Source: an uncultured Desulfobacter sp. (GTDB lineage Bacteria; Desulfobacterota; Desulfobacteria; Desulfobacterales; Desulfobacteraceae). Taken from it: a stretch of 64,000 nucleotides of DNA. The translations under genes and the position numbers were made by a program. The stretch's first letter is position 1, and each line of letters opens with the position of its first letter. Under the pieces are notes generated by a model. It was not told the DNA's origin. It saw nothing but the letters and a program-made list of their open reading frames with translations, and searched no databases. The DNA lies in assembly GCF_963664415.1 (NCBI RefSeq), contig NZ_OY761445.1, positions 3,064,501 through 3,128,500 of the forward strand. Reading direction: 5' to 3'. Positions 45,326 through 54,263 of this stretch are shown piece by piece.

Positions 45326-45417
45326 TATGAAAGTGCCAATAAGTTCCTAAATTACTTTCATGTGTTGTCGTGGGTTGGATCTGGGTGCCAATAGACCGGG
45401 CCGGCCCATGGCCGTTA
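45326..45417. repeat. ~92-bp interspersed repeat, copy C (contains the paaK-like stop codon)
   Basis: Same layout as copy B: ATGAAAG, CTTTCAT 30 bases later, AATAGACCGGGCCGGCCCATGGCCGTTA at the end. Again the final TTA is a stop codon of the gene on the minus strand, here the CoA ligase at 45415. Placement at two different gene ends suggests insertion or fusion at stop codons. Confidence 0.8.
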
Positions 45418-46704
45418 TTCAGAGGGGCGGTTGTCAAACACCCGCTTGCTCTTTTTTTCCGTCCGGGGCAGATCGCCGTAACCCACAATTTCCACCCGGG
45501 ATCTGACCAGCAGTTTTTTACGTATCCGGCCGGAGACCTGGTCGGCCAGACCGTTGTCTTCTCCAGCGCCGGCACCATTGGTACGCTCCACCCGGATGTT
45601 CATATAATCCCTGCCGTCTGCATCCTGGTTCAGGTGAATCTGATATTCGCTGCCCACCCCCCCAATCTCGCCTAAGATATGATCAATCTGGCTGGGATAG
45701 ATGTTTACGGCCCTGAAAATGAACATGTCATCGGTACGGCCTGAAATTCTGGCATGCCTGGGAAAGGGGTTGCCGCAGGCACAAGGTCCGGGGATCAGCC
45801 GGGTGACATCATGGGTGCGGTACCGGATTAACGGAGTTCCCTGTTTTTTTAAGGTGGTCACCACCAGCTCGCCCTCTTCCCCGGCGGGCACAGGGTTCAG
45901 GGTCACCGGATCTATCACCTCAAAAATAAAATGGTCGGCCCAGTAATGAATCCCTGCATGTTCCTTACAGTCAAGGCCGGTACCTGGCCCGTAAAGCTCG
46001 GTCATGCCGTAAATATCATGGATATGCTCGGCCCCGGTGATATCCTGAATGCGTTTGCGCATGGAGGCGCTGTGGCGTTCGGCCCCTAAAATGATGGTCT
46101 TTAATTTAACGTTTTCCGTGAGTTTGCGTTTTTCAATCTCTTCGGACATGAGCAGAGCCATGGAAGCTGTGGAGCAAAATACCGTGGATTCAAGATCCAA
46201 AAGCATGTCAATGTGCATGTCTACGTTGGCAGGCCCTAAAGGTACGGCCATGGCGCCCAGGCGTTCGCACCCGTTCTGAAAACCGACACCGGCCGTCCAG
46301 AGGCCATAGCCTACGGCAATCTGAACCCGGTCCTGGTTGTTCACACCGGCCAGTTCATAACACCGGGCAAAGATGTTGGCCCAGTTGTCCACGTCCTCTT
46401 TTGTGTAGCATAGAATCTTTCTTTTCCCTGTGGTGCCCGAAGAGCCGTGGATGCGTACAATGTCGGACATTGGAACGGACCTCAAGGGAAAGGGATAATC
46501 CTTGAGAAAGTCGTGCTTGTCGGTAAAAGGAAGATTTTCCAGATCGTCAAGGCCTTTAATATCTTGGGGGCTGCAGCCAGCCTCTTCAAGCTTTTTCCGG
46601 TAATATGGACTATTATTATAAGCGTGGGAAACGGTCCATTTCAAACCCTGGGCCTGGATACCTGCAATCTGTTCACTGGTTATATTTAAAGGAATGAAGC
46701 TCAT
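45415..46704 (-). CDS. paaK: Phenylacetate-CoA ligase-like enzyme
   Basis: 429 residues of the PaaK subgroup of adenylate-forming enzymes. Motifs: KHDFLKDYPFPLRSV, RIHGSSGTTGKRKILCYT (P-loop), HIHDIYGMTELYGPG and EGELVVTTLKKQGTPLIRYRTHD; RISGRTDDMFIFRAVNIYPSQ is the C-terminal hinge. It activates phenylacetate or indoleacetate to the CoA ester with ATP. Start ATG 46704 (MSFIPLN) follows AAGGTAAG; a 13-codon longer frame overlaps iorB. The stop lies in repeat copy C. Next to iorBA, so the acid may be a product of arylpyruvate oxidation or an external substrate. Confidence 0.9.
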   Translation of the reverse strand: MSFIPLNITSEQIAGIQAQGLKWTVSHAYNNSPYYRKKLEEAGCSPQDIKGLDDLENLPFTDKHDFLKDYPFPLRSVPMSDIVRIHGSSGTTGKRKILCYTKEDVDNWANIFARCYELAGVNNQDRVQIAVGYGLWTAGVGFQNGCERLGAMAVPLGPANVDMHIDMLLDLESTVFCSTASMALLMSEEIEKRKLTENVKLKTIILGAERHSASMRKRIQDITGAEHIHDIYGMTELYGPGTGLDCKEHAGIHYWADHFIFEVIDPVTLNPVPAGEEGELVVTTLKKQGTPLIRYRTHDVTRLIPGPCACGNPFPRHARISGRTDDMFIFRAVNIYPSQIDHILGEIGGVGSEYQIHLNQDADGRDYMNIRVERTNGAGAGEDNGLADQVSGRIRKKLLVRSRVEIVGYGDLPRTEKKSKRVFDNRPSE

Positions 46705-46708
46705 TGAC

Positions 46709-47257
46709 TTACCTTTTTTCATATAGTTGCATGCCTGATTCAAGCAAACTTAATACATTTTGGGCCACGGCAGGTTTCGCCTGGAATTTTTCTTTGATCA
46801 TACGGGCCAGACTGTCCGGGTTGAAGATCCCGGTATCATCTTTCATGGCGCCCAGGAAAAAGCCGAGCATGGCGACGTTTTCACTGCGTACATTGCCGGC
46901 CGCCTGGGCCAGGGCAGCAGCGTCCCCGGAAAATACCCGGTACCTGTCATCTTCCACAGGATCGGGACTGTTCACCACGGCCAGGCCACCGGGTTTGAGA
47001 AAATAGGAATGGTGGGCAAAGCTTTCGGCTTTCAGTGCAATTAAGGCGTCGGCAGTGGCAGGCCGGATCAGCGGGCCTGAAAAATCACCGATTTTAAGAT
47101 AAGAAATGACATTTCCGCCCCGCTGGGCCATACCGTGGGTCTCGGAAGTGAGCACAGGAAGGTTGTCGGCCATGGCAGCCCCTGCCAGCAGTTTTGTTAT
47201 AAAAAGAACGCCCTGTCCGCCCAAACCTGAAATGATAATCTGATGATTATTTGACAT
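46709..47257 (-). CDS. iorB: Indolepyruvate ferredoxin oxidoreductase beta subunit
   Basis: 182 residues: QIIISGLGGQGVLFITKLLAGAA, the typical gamma/beta-type pattern GxGGQGV, followed by SETHGMAQRGGNVISYLKIG. Works with IorA to convert indolepyruvate and other arylpyruvates to the arylacetyl-CoA while reducing ferredoxin. Five bases downstream of iorA; four bases before paaK. The four genes iorA, iorB, paaK and perhaps dctPQM form one run. Confidence 0.93.
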   Translation of the reverse strand: MSNNHQIIISGLGGQGVLFITKLLAGAAMADNLPVLTSETHGMAQRGGNVISYLKIGDFSGPLIRPATADALIALKAESFAHHSYFLKPGGLAVVNSPDPVEDDRYRVFSGDAAALAQAAGNVRSENVAMLGFFLGAMKDDTGIFNPDSLARMIKEKFQAKPAVAQNVLSLLESGMQLYEKR

Positions 47258-47262
47258 GATCT

Positions 47263-49077
47263 TTACTCCTGATTTTCAAGTACAAGTGCACCCTTGGGGC
47301 AGACAAATGAACAGACAGCGCACCCGGTACAAAGACCTGCGTCAATACAGACCTGTTCAGTCTCGTTGTCCATGCCCAGGGCCGGGCATTCAAACTGGCT
47401 TACACAATATCCGCAGCCGTCACAGACATCCTTATTTACGGTTACCTTTTTAAAGGATGCGGCAAGTTCGGCCTTATCCATGTCAAGCAGACAGGGATGT
47501 TCGGCAATCACCACAGCCGGTCCGTTCTCCTTGCAATAGGCATTTGCCTCTTTAAGAATGTCGATAAATGCCGGCAGATCATAGGGATCTGCGGTTTTAA
47601 TGAAGTTCACCCCGCAGCCTTTGACAATCTCAGGGATATTCACGGCAACGCACGGATCGCCTGAGGCGTCCCTGCCCGTGGCTGGTGTCGGCTGGTGGCC
47701 GGTCATGGCCGTGGTGCGGTTGTCTAAAATTACCAGAACGTAAGGGATTTTTTTGGAAACCGTTTCGATCAACCCGGTAATACCGGAATGGAAAAAGGTG
47801 GAGTCACCGATGGTGGAAAAAACAGGCGGTTGCTTTTTGTTTTTGGCATAAGCGATGGTAAACCCCGCGGCCTGGCTGATGCCGGCCCCCATACAGGTAA
47901 CCGTATCCACGGCCCCCAGATTGCATCCCAGTGTGTAGCATCCGATGTCGCTGGTAAAAATTCCTTTTGGCGCGACCTTTTTAATGGCATAGAAACTGGC
48001 CCTGTGGGGGCAGCCGGCACACAGGGTGGGACGCCGCCCCGGCAGCGTGGTAATCTCCGGGGCCTGATAATCCGCCCCGGCAAAGGTACAGATTCGTTCT
48101 TCCACATTTTCCGGCAACAGTTCGCCTGCCGGAGAGATAAAGCCCGTATTTTTTCCTTTAACCCGATTTTTATCTGCCAGCTGCATCTCAATAACGCCCC
48201 AGGTCTCTTCCAACACCAGAATTTCATCATAGGCATCCATTTCCTTTATAAATGCCTTATGCAACGGAAAGGGTTGAACCACCTGGTATACAGGAATGTC
48301 CAGGTTTTTCTCTTTAATAATGTCCCTGGCATTGGCCGCAGCCACACCAGCCACGACAATGGCCTGACCACCTTGTTTAGGCGTACCGGAAACTATCCGC
48401 GGGCGGGTGGGTTCATAGTCCGCGATTTTGGCAAGCTTGGCTTCCAGTTCCTTGTGGAGCTGAAGGCGGAATTTCGGAGTTGCCGCCCATCTGCCCGGAT
48501 TTTTTTCAAAGGCGGCCTCTCTCCACGCAATGTCAACTTTTTCCACATCCATGCTCTGCCGGGAGTGGCACACACGGGTGGTGGGCCGCAACATCACCGG
48601 AAGCTCAAAGGCTTCGGACAGTTCAAGGCCGATACCGGCAAGTTCAGCAGCCTGCGCCGGGGAATCGGGGTCCAGCACCGGCAGCTTGGCCATGACCGCC
48701 ATCAGGCGCGAATCCTGTTCGGTCTGGGAGGAGTGGGGGCCGGGATCATCGGCACTGATCACCAAAAACCCGCCCTTTACGCCTAAATATACGGAACTCA
48801 TCAAGGGATCGGCCGCCACATTCAAGCCAACCTGTTTCATGGCAACCGCAGTTCTAAGCCCTGCCTGGGCACCGGCATAAGCCGTTTCAAAAGCCACTTT
48901 CTCATTCACAGCCCACTGGGCATGAATATCCAGCTCCATCTCTTTTTTAAAGGAAACAACGGCGGACAGAATTTCCGAAGAAGGGGTGCCGGGGTAGGCG
49001 CAGGCCATCTGGCAGCCGTTTTTCAGCAAACCATAGGCCAAAGCTTCGTTTCCCAGCATCAGTCGTTTTGTATCCAT
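47263..49077 (-). CDS. iorA: Indolepyruvate ferredoxin oxidoreductase alpha subunit
   Basis: 604 residues. N-terminal pyrimidine domain: MLGNEALAYGLLKNGCQMACAYPGTPSSEIL. The TPP-binding domain holds DIGCYTLGCNLGAVDTVTCMGAG and TIGDSTFFHSGITGL with VLDNRTTAMTGHQP. The C-terminus is a ferredoxin domain: CDGCGYCVSQFECPAL and CIDAGLCTGCAVCSFVCP. Two Fe-S clusters fit; the first has a loop change, as is usual for IorA. Start at ATG 49077 (MDTKRLML); the longer frame upstream is rejected. Oxygen-sensitive enzyme, consistent with an anaerobe. Confidence 0.94.
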   Translation of the reverse strand: MDTKRLMLGNEALAYGLLKNGCQMACAYPGTPSSEILSAVVSFKKEMELDIHAQWAVNEKVAFETAYAGAQAGLRTAVAMKQVGLNVAADPLMSSVYLGVKGGFLVISADDPGPHSSQTEQDSRLMAVMAKLPVLDPDSPAQAAELAGIGLELSEAFELPVMLRPTTRVCHSRQSMDVEKVDIAWREAAFEKNPGRWAATPKFRLQLHKELEAKLAKIADYEPTRPRIVSGTPKQGGQAIVVAGVAAANARDIIKEKNLDIPVYQVVQPFPLHKAFIKEMDAYDEILVLEETWGVIEMQLADKNRVKGKNTGFISPAGELLPENVEERICTFAGADYQAPEITTLPGRRPTLCAGCPHRASFYAIKKVAPKGIFTSDIGCYTLGCNLGAVDTVTCMGAGISQAAGFTIAYAKNKKQPPVFSTIGDSTFFHSGITGLIETVSKKIPYVLVILDNRTTAMTGHQPTPATGRDASGDPCVAVNIPEIVKGCGVNFIKTADPYDLPAFIDILKEANAYCKENGPAVVIAEHPCLLDMDKAELAASFKKVTVNKDVCDGCGYCVSQFECPALGMDNETEQVCIDAGLCTGCAVCSFVCPKGALVLENQE

Positions 49078-49134
49078 ATTATATCTAACCTCAAATGGTT
49101 TTATCGTATGTTTCTGCGGACAGCAACATGCCAA

Positions 49135-49628
49135 AAATTCAAATAAAAATCAATTTATTTGTTGGAATTGTTGGATGTTAACCCCTCCAATGCATGATTT
49201 GACAAGGGTGCTGAATGGAACATGAGGCACATGCTCATGATACCGCCCTTGAACCCATATTTATTTCCAACTCAATACATCGACCCCGATATAATTAACG
49301 CCTTCACCCAACAACACAAAACCCAACACATAAAACCATTTTTCAGTTATAATAAAATGTTATTTATAAAAGCAACATCATCTCACTGCTCATAACCCAC
49401 AAAATATGTCCATAGCGTCATCCTAAACAAACCATAACATAGAAAATATATATCGAACTCTATATATTTTATTCTTGACCTTGTGAGCAATAGACGGTAA
49501 TTAAACGGTTGTTGAAAAACATAAAACGAAAATTAAAGTTACAATTGCGTTTATTATTAGGGGGTTTTTAAAATCCGAATTTAACATAACGGCGGATGGA
49601 AAAATGAAAACCGGTCCGCTAACCCAAA
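49135..49628. other. A+T-rich intergenic stretch
   Basis: About 490 bases between divergent iorA and the methyltransferase gene. It is A+T rich, with no convincing gene; a minus-strand frame at 49501-49875 is a shadow of the methyltransferase gene. It must hold promoters of both sides but no clear consensus was found. Confidence 0.45.
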
Positions 49629-49643
49629 ATGGAGGAGAATATT

Positions 49644-50291
49644 TTGGCATTACAAAAAGAAACACTGGGCAATGACAAATGGTTTGCAGAGGGTAGCCAG
49701 GAAAGTAACGAAGTTGAAGAATATTACAACACCTGGGGCAAAGACTACGAAGACTCAGTAAAAAGCTGGGATTATGACGCACCGGAAACGGCTGCGGCAC
49801 TGCTGAATAAATACAAGCAGGCTGACGGCACCGTATGTGATGCAGGATGCGGCAGCGGCCTGACTGGCGAAGCACTGAACGCCGCCGGGTTTAAAAGCAT
49901 TGTCGGTTTTGACTTAAGCCCCGATTTTGCCGCCGTTGCCAAGGACAAAGGCGTGTATGAAGATGTACACATTGTCAACATGCATGAAAAACCCTTCCGT
50001 TATGAGGACAACAATTTTGCCAACCTGATCTGCATCGGCACACTCACCTATATCGAAGATGTGCCTGAAGTTGTTCGCGAGTTCGCCCGGATCACAACCC
50101 CCGGCGGCATGGTGATTTTCTCCCATCGTACAGACATGATTGATGACGAATTTACCGGAAAACTTGAAGCCCTCAAGGCCGAGAAGATCATGGAAGAAGT
50201 TCTGGTTTCCGACCCCAAACCGTATTTACCTGGAAACAAAGACTTTTCTGATAAAATACAGATTGTTTACTACGCATACCGCGTATTGTAA
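49644..50291 (+). CDS. SAM-dependent methyltransferase
   Basis: 215 residues, class I Rossmann methyltransferase. Motif I is GTVCDAGCGSGLTGEAL, followed by IVGFDLSPDFAAVA and NLICIGTLTYIEDV. The C-terminal half is short. Start: ATG 49629 is in frame, but GGAGGAG lies within its first codons and points to TTG at 49644, 6 bases downstream, as the true start. It leads the strand toward the liv transporter, 156 bases upstream of livK. Substrate unknown. Confidence 0.85.
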   Translation: MALQKETLGNDKWFAEGSQESNEVEEYYNTWGKDYEDSVKSWDYDAPETAAALLNKYKQADGTVCDAGCGSGLTGEALNAAGFKSIVGFDLSPDFAAVAKDKGVYEDVHIVNMHEKPFRYEDNNFANLICIGTLTYIEDVPEVVREFARITTPGGMVIFSHRTDMIDDEFTGKLEALKAEKIMEEVLVSDPKPYLPGNKDFSDKIQIVYYAYRVL

Positions 50292-50319
50292 ACCACCCGC
50301 CTGAACGAGACGTTTCCAC

Positions 50320-50370
50320 AACGCCGTCAGCCCTGGGAGCGGTGGTTGCACTGCCGGTCCCAGGGGCGTT
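50320..50370 (+). promoter_or_regulatory. Structured hairpin between the methyltransferase gene and livK
   Basis: Inverted segments AACGCC/GGCGTT and CCCTGGGA/TCCCAGGG nest in a G+C-rich 50-base stretch. There is no T-tract right after it. It may be a transcription attenuator or an mRNA-stabilising structure; no known riboswitch is recognised. Confidence 0.35.
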
Positions 50371-50447
50371 CGCGCGGCCGGCGCAGCCTTTGATGCCGTT
50401 GCCGGACAACCAACTTTTGCCAAACTATTTTACCAGGAGGGTTTCAG

Positions 50448-51635
50448 ATGAAAAAATTTATCATTATCCCATTAAGTATCATGATCGTTGCAATGTTCCT
50501 TGCACCCTATCCGGTATGTGCCCAAAAGCCTGTTAAAATCGGCGTGCTGGTACCCCTTACCGGAATTGCCGCCCAGGGCGGACTGGAAATGAAATACGGC
50601 ATTGAAATGGCTGCCCGGGAAAAAGGAACGGTGCTTGGAAAACCCATTGAGCTGCTGGTTGAAGATACCCAGGTAAAACCGCCCATTGCCGTTTCAAAGG
50701 CGGAAAAGCTGGTTTATAAAGATGACTGCAAGGCATTGATCGGTGTTTTATCCAGCGGTGTGGGCCTTGCCCTTGCCAAAAACATTGACAAGCTGAATGT
50801 GCCCTTTTTAAGCACCCATGTCATGACCACCAAATTTTATGGTCTGCACCCTATGGTTTTCAGATCCGGACAGCTGGCCAATGACCAGACCGCTGTCGGC
50901 AATATCAAGGGAATCCTGGCACGGCCCGACCTGAAAGACCGAACCTATTACGTCCTTGTCCACGATTATTCCTGGGGCCATGATGCCGGAGAAAGATTTA
51001 TCGCACTGGCCAAAGAGAACGGCATCAAAATTTATAACGAAAAATATGACAAAGCCCCCATCAAGACAAAGGACTGGTCATCGTATATCAGTAAAATCAA
51101 AGCATCCGGCGCAGATGGCGTATACATGGCCTTTATCACCAACGTGATTCCGATTTTTGCCAAACAGGCCTCCGATTTCGGCCTACAGGACAAAGTGAAA
51201 CTGGTTTCCGCGGCAGCTCCCGGCCCCCTGGAACTGGAAGCCGGAGGAACGGCTTGCCACGGTATTTTTGGCGTATCGGACTGGTCCTGGGATGTCAACA
51301 ATCCGGCCTCCGACGACTGGGAGATGCGGTTCTGGAACGAATATAAGACCACCCCATCGGATGCGGCCGTTCACAGCTATGTGGGCGCCATGAACCTCTT
51401 TAACGCCATTGAAAAAGCCGGGAGTACGGATGCCAAGGCCATTGCGTCAGCCCTCAAGGGGATCAGTTACGACGGTCCCTACGGAACGGTCCGGATTTCC
51501 GCAAAAGACAATTGCATGCGAAATGATGCCGTTCTGACGGAAACCATGGCCGCACCAGATAATTCTTTTGACGCCAAGGTATATATGAAAGTACTTCATA
51601 CATTCCCGGCAGCCGAGCTTGGCCCACCTGAGTAA
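50448..51635 (+). CDS. livK: Branched-chain amino acid-type ABC transporter substrate-binding protein
   Basis: 395 residues with signal peptide LSIMIVAMFLAPYPVCA. Pattern of periplasmic binding protein type I: KIGVLVPLTGIAAQGGLEMKYGIEMA, ELLVEDTQVKPPIAVSKAEKL and LIGVLSSGVGLALAK. Ribosome site AGGAGGG before ATG. First gene of livKHMGF. Specificity cannot be read; amides, aromatic acids and branched-chain amino acids are all used by this family. Confidence 0.92.
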   Translation: MKKFIIIPLSIMIVAMFLAPYPVCAQKPVKIGVLVPLTGIAAQGGLEMKYGIEMAAREKGTVLGKPIELLVEDTQVKPPIAVSKAEKLVYKDDCKALIGVLSSGVGLALAKNIDKLNVPFLSTHVMTTKFYGLHPMVFRSGQLANDQTAVGNIKGILARPDLKDRTYYVLVHDYSWGHDAGERFIALAKENGIKIYNEKYDKAPIKTKDWSSYISKIKASGADGVYMAFITNVIPIFAKQASDFGLQDKVKLVSAAAPGPLELEAGGTACHGIFGVSDWSWDVNNPASDDWEMRFWNEYKTTPSDAAVHSYVGAMNLFNAIEKAGSTDAKAIASALKGISYDGPYGTVRISAKDNCMRNDAVLTETMAAPDNSFDAKVYMKVLHTFPAAELGPPE

Positions 51636-51640
51636 AAATT

Positions 51641-52519
51641 ATGAGCGGGACACTGAGCATTATAGTCGATCTTACATTGAACAGCCTTGTTCTTGGCGGC
51701 GTGTTTCTCATAGTAGCCATCGGTTTGAACATTATTTACGGGCTGAGCCGCATAATGAATATGGCCCACGGTGCTTTGTACGCCGTGGGCGCCTACACAG
51801 GTTTCACACTTGTGGCAGCAGGGGTGAACTTTTTCGCCGCACTGTTAATCGCCCCCCTCATCGTAGGGGGCATCGGGCTGATCATCGAACGGACCATCAT
51901 TGCGCCCATGCGAAAAAGATCCATGGTATACACCTTGATCCTGACCTATGGACTGATGTTTTTTCTTGACGGCTCGATCAAATACATCTGGGGGAACGAG
52001 CCGCGTTTCATCGAGCTGCCTCAATTCATGCAGGGGACCCTGCCCATACTCGGTACGGACTACCCGATTTTCAGACTGGTGACGCTGCTGCTGATTATAC
52101 TCATCATGGGCACTTTAATGTTGTTTTTAAACAAGACAAAAATCGGCATCATCCTCAGGGCATCAAGCACAATCCCCGAAATGGTCTCTTGCCTGGGCGT
52201 GAACATGCACTATGTGCATATCGGTGCATTTCTTCTTGGATGCGTCATGGCCGCACTGGCAGGAATTATTGCAGGTCCGTTGACCACCATTGATCCGCTG
52301 ATGGGCGGTGAAATGCTGATCAGTTCTTTTGTGGTTATTGTTATCGGCGGCCTTGGAAGCCTTCGCGGCGCAGTCATTGCTGCGCTGCTGATCGGCGCCG
52401 TCCAGACGCTGGCTGAATTTTTTATCACGGACCTGGCAATGGTAATCGTTTACATCCTTATGGCGGTGATTCTTGCCTTCATGCCCCGGGGTCTCCTTGG
52501 AGAGGGAAAATTTGAATAA
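51641..52519 (+). CDS. livH: Branched-chain amino acid-type ABC transporter permease (LivH)
   Basis: 292-residue membrane protein. LNSLVLGGVFLIVAIGLNIIYGLSRIMNMAHGALYAVGAY is the LivH pattern; also FVVIVIGGLGSLRGAVIAALLIG. Follows livK by five bases and ends in TAATG, sharing a base with the next gene. Confidence 0.93.
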   Translation: MSGTLSIIVDLTLNSLVLGGVFLIVAIGLNIIYGLSRIMNMAHGALYAVGAYTGFTLVAAGVNFFAALLIAPLIVGGIGLIIERTIIAPMRKRSMVYTLILTYGLMFFLDGSIKYIWGNEPRFIELPQFMQGTLPILGTDYPIFRLVTLLLIILIMGTLMLFLNKTKIGIILRASSTIPEMVSCLGVNMHYVHIGAFLLGCVMAALAGIIAGPLTTIDPLMGGEMLISSFVVIVIGGLGSLRGAVIAALLIGAVQTLAEFFITDLAMVIVYILMAVILAFMPRGLLGEGKFE

Positions 52520-53514
52520 TGGAGCGTACAACAACCATACCCGGCATCAGATCAGGGTTTCATCCCTTAAAGATAGTTTTTATTGTTATCCTTATTTCCA
52601 GCCTGGCCGCGTTTCCGTTTGTCTCCGGCAACCGGTTTTACATCAGCCTGATCACTGAAATGATGATATTCGGGCTGCTGGCCATGAGCCTGGATGTGCT
52701 TTTAGGCTATACCGGCTTATTGTCGTTCATGCACAACGCCTATCTCGGCATCAGCGCCTATGCGGTGGGACTGTTCTTAATCCATGTATCTCCGGAATCC
52801 TTCTGGCTTGCCTGCCTGGCCGGCATTGCCCTTACCTGTGTCGTGGCAGTACCCGTGGGCTGGGTCCAGGTCAGGACCGGGGGGCTGACCTTTGCCTTGC
52901 TGACCCTGGCATTCGGCATGATGTTTCATACAATTGTATGGAAATGGTATGATGTGACTGGCGGGGATGACGGATTAATGGGGATGCCCAATCCGGATAT
53001 CAGCCTGTTCGGCATCACCATCGGAAATTCCGGGGATCCAATAGTGATTTACATGTTCACACTGGTCATTGTCGCCTTGTGTTTTTTCCTCACCCGGAGA
53101 ATCATCAATTCACCTTTTGGCGCGGTGCTTGAAGCCATTCGCGAAAATGAGAGCCGGGCCGCCTTTATCGGTATCAATGTCAGAAAATACAAACTGCTGG
53201 GCTGGTTGCTGGCCTGCCTGCTCGCCGGTATCGCAGGCGCCTTATTTATCCTGTATAAAGGCTATATCGGCCCGTCCACCATGAGCGTCTTTGCCGGGGC
53301 CGGTGTGCTTATGATGGTGCTTTTAGGCGGCATGGGATCACTTTGGGGGCCTCTGGCCGGTGCGGCCATCTTTATTTATATCCAGGATTACATCAGTACG
53401 ATGACGGAACATTGGGAGATTTATCTCGGGCTTGTGGTCATTTTTCTTGTCTTGTTTCTGCCGACCGGATTTGCCGGCCTGACTGATCATCTTAGACAAA
53501 TGAGAAAGGAGTAA
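52519..53514 (+). CDS. livM: Branched-chain amino acid-type ABC transporter permease (LivM)
   Basis: 331-residue membrane protein: MSLDVLLGYTGLLSFMHNAYLGISAYAVGL, TGGDDGLMGMPNPDI and GVLMMVLLGGMGSLWGPLAGA are family motifs. The start shares one base with the livH stop, and livG follows after two bases. Partner of LivH in the membrane. Confidence 0.93.
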   Translation: MERTTTIPGIRSGFHPLKIVFIVILISSLAAFPFVSGNRFYISLITEMMIFGLLAMSLDVLLGYTGLLSFMHNAYLGISAYAVGLFLIHVSPESFWLACLAGIALTCVVAVPVGWVQVRTGGLTFALLTLAFGMMFHTIVWKWYDVTGGDDGLMGMPNPDISLFGITIGNSGDPIVIYMFTLVIVALCFFLTRRIINSPFGAVLEAIRENESRAAFIGINVRKYKLLGWLLACLLAGIAGALFILYKGYIGPSTMSVFAGAGVLMMVLLGGMGSLWGPLAGAAIFIYIQDYISTMTEHWEIYLGLVVIFLVLFLPTGFAGLTDHLRQMRKE

Positions 53515-53516
53515 CG

Positions 53517-54263
53517 ATGAGGGGATTACTTTGTACACAGAATTTATGCTGTCAATTCGGCGGCGTAATGGCAACCAACGATGTTTGTTTCAGTGTTGAC
53601 CACAATGGATTAACCTCGATTATCGGCCCCAATGGTGCCGGAAAGACCACTTTTATCAATCTTGTTACCGGCAAAATCGGGGCCAGTTCCGGAAAAATCT
53701 TGTTCAAGGAAAAAGACATTACCAACACGCCCACCCATGAGCTGGTAAGGCTGGGGATTTGCCGGACCTTTCAGATCAACAGCCTGTTTGAAAATTTAAG
53801 TGTATTTGAAAACTTGAGAATTGCCAGACAGGCCAAAGTCGGGGGATCATTTCGCATATTTTCCCTAAAGCAAAAATTAAAACCGGTCATTAAAGATACA
53901 TGGGCCATGCTGGAACGCCTGGGGTTGGAAAAAATGGCCGACCTGCCGGCCAAAAACCTGGCCTATGGTGATCAGCGGGTGCTTGAGGTCGCCATTGCCA
54001 TGGCCGGAGACCCCAAAATTCTGTTTCTGGATGAACCCACGGCCGGCATGTCACCTTCGGAAACCCATCATATTGCAGACTTGATCAAAGATCTGGCCAA
54101 TGATATCAGCGTTGTCCTTGTGGAGCACGATATGGATATGGTCATGCGGATTTCAGACCGGATCACGGTCCTCCAGGACGGCTGCATCATTTCAGAAGGT
54201 ACGCCCCAGGAGATTCGCAACAATCAGCAAGTCAGAGAGGCATATCTTGGAAAAGCGGCATAA
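53517..54263 (+). CDS. livG: Branched-chain amino acid-type ABC transporter ATP-binding protein (LivG)
   Basis: 248 residues. Walker A GPNGAGKTT, LAYGDQRVLEVAIAMAGDPKILFLDEPTAGMSPSE holds the LivG-type signature region and Walker B, and VLVEHDMDMVM holds the switch histidine. The signature is the unusual LAYGDQ, standard for this family. Start follows AAGGAG. Confidence 0.93.
   Translation: MRGLLCTQNLCCQFGGVMATNDVCFSVDHNGLTSIIGPNGAGKTTFINLVTGKIGASSGKILFKEKDITNTPTHELVRLGICRTFQINSLFENLSVFENLRIARQAKVGGSFRIFSLKQKLKPVIKDTWAMLERLGLEKMADLPAKNLAYGDQRVLEVAIAMAGDPKILFLDEPTAGMSPSETHHIADLIKDLANDISVVLVEHDMDMVMRISDRITVLQDGCIISEGTPQEIRNNQQVREAYLGKAA

Noticed and set aside
49501..49875. 124-codon minus-strand frame
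   Set aside because: Opposite the methyltransferase gene start; composition is not protein-like in the promoter part.
54100..54246. 5' extension of livF within livG
   Set aside because: The extension lies inside livG in another frame and its sequence is unlike LivF proteins; the TTG at 54247 gives a normal-length protein.
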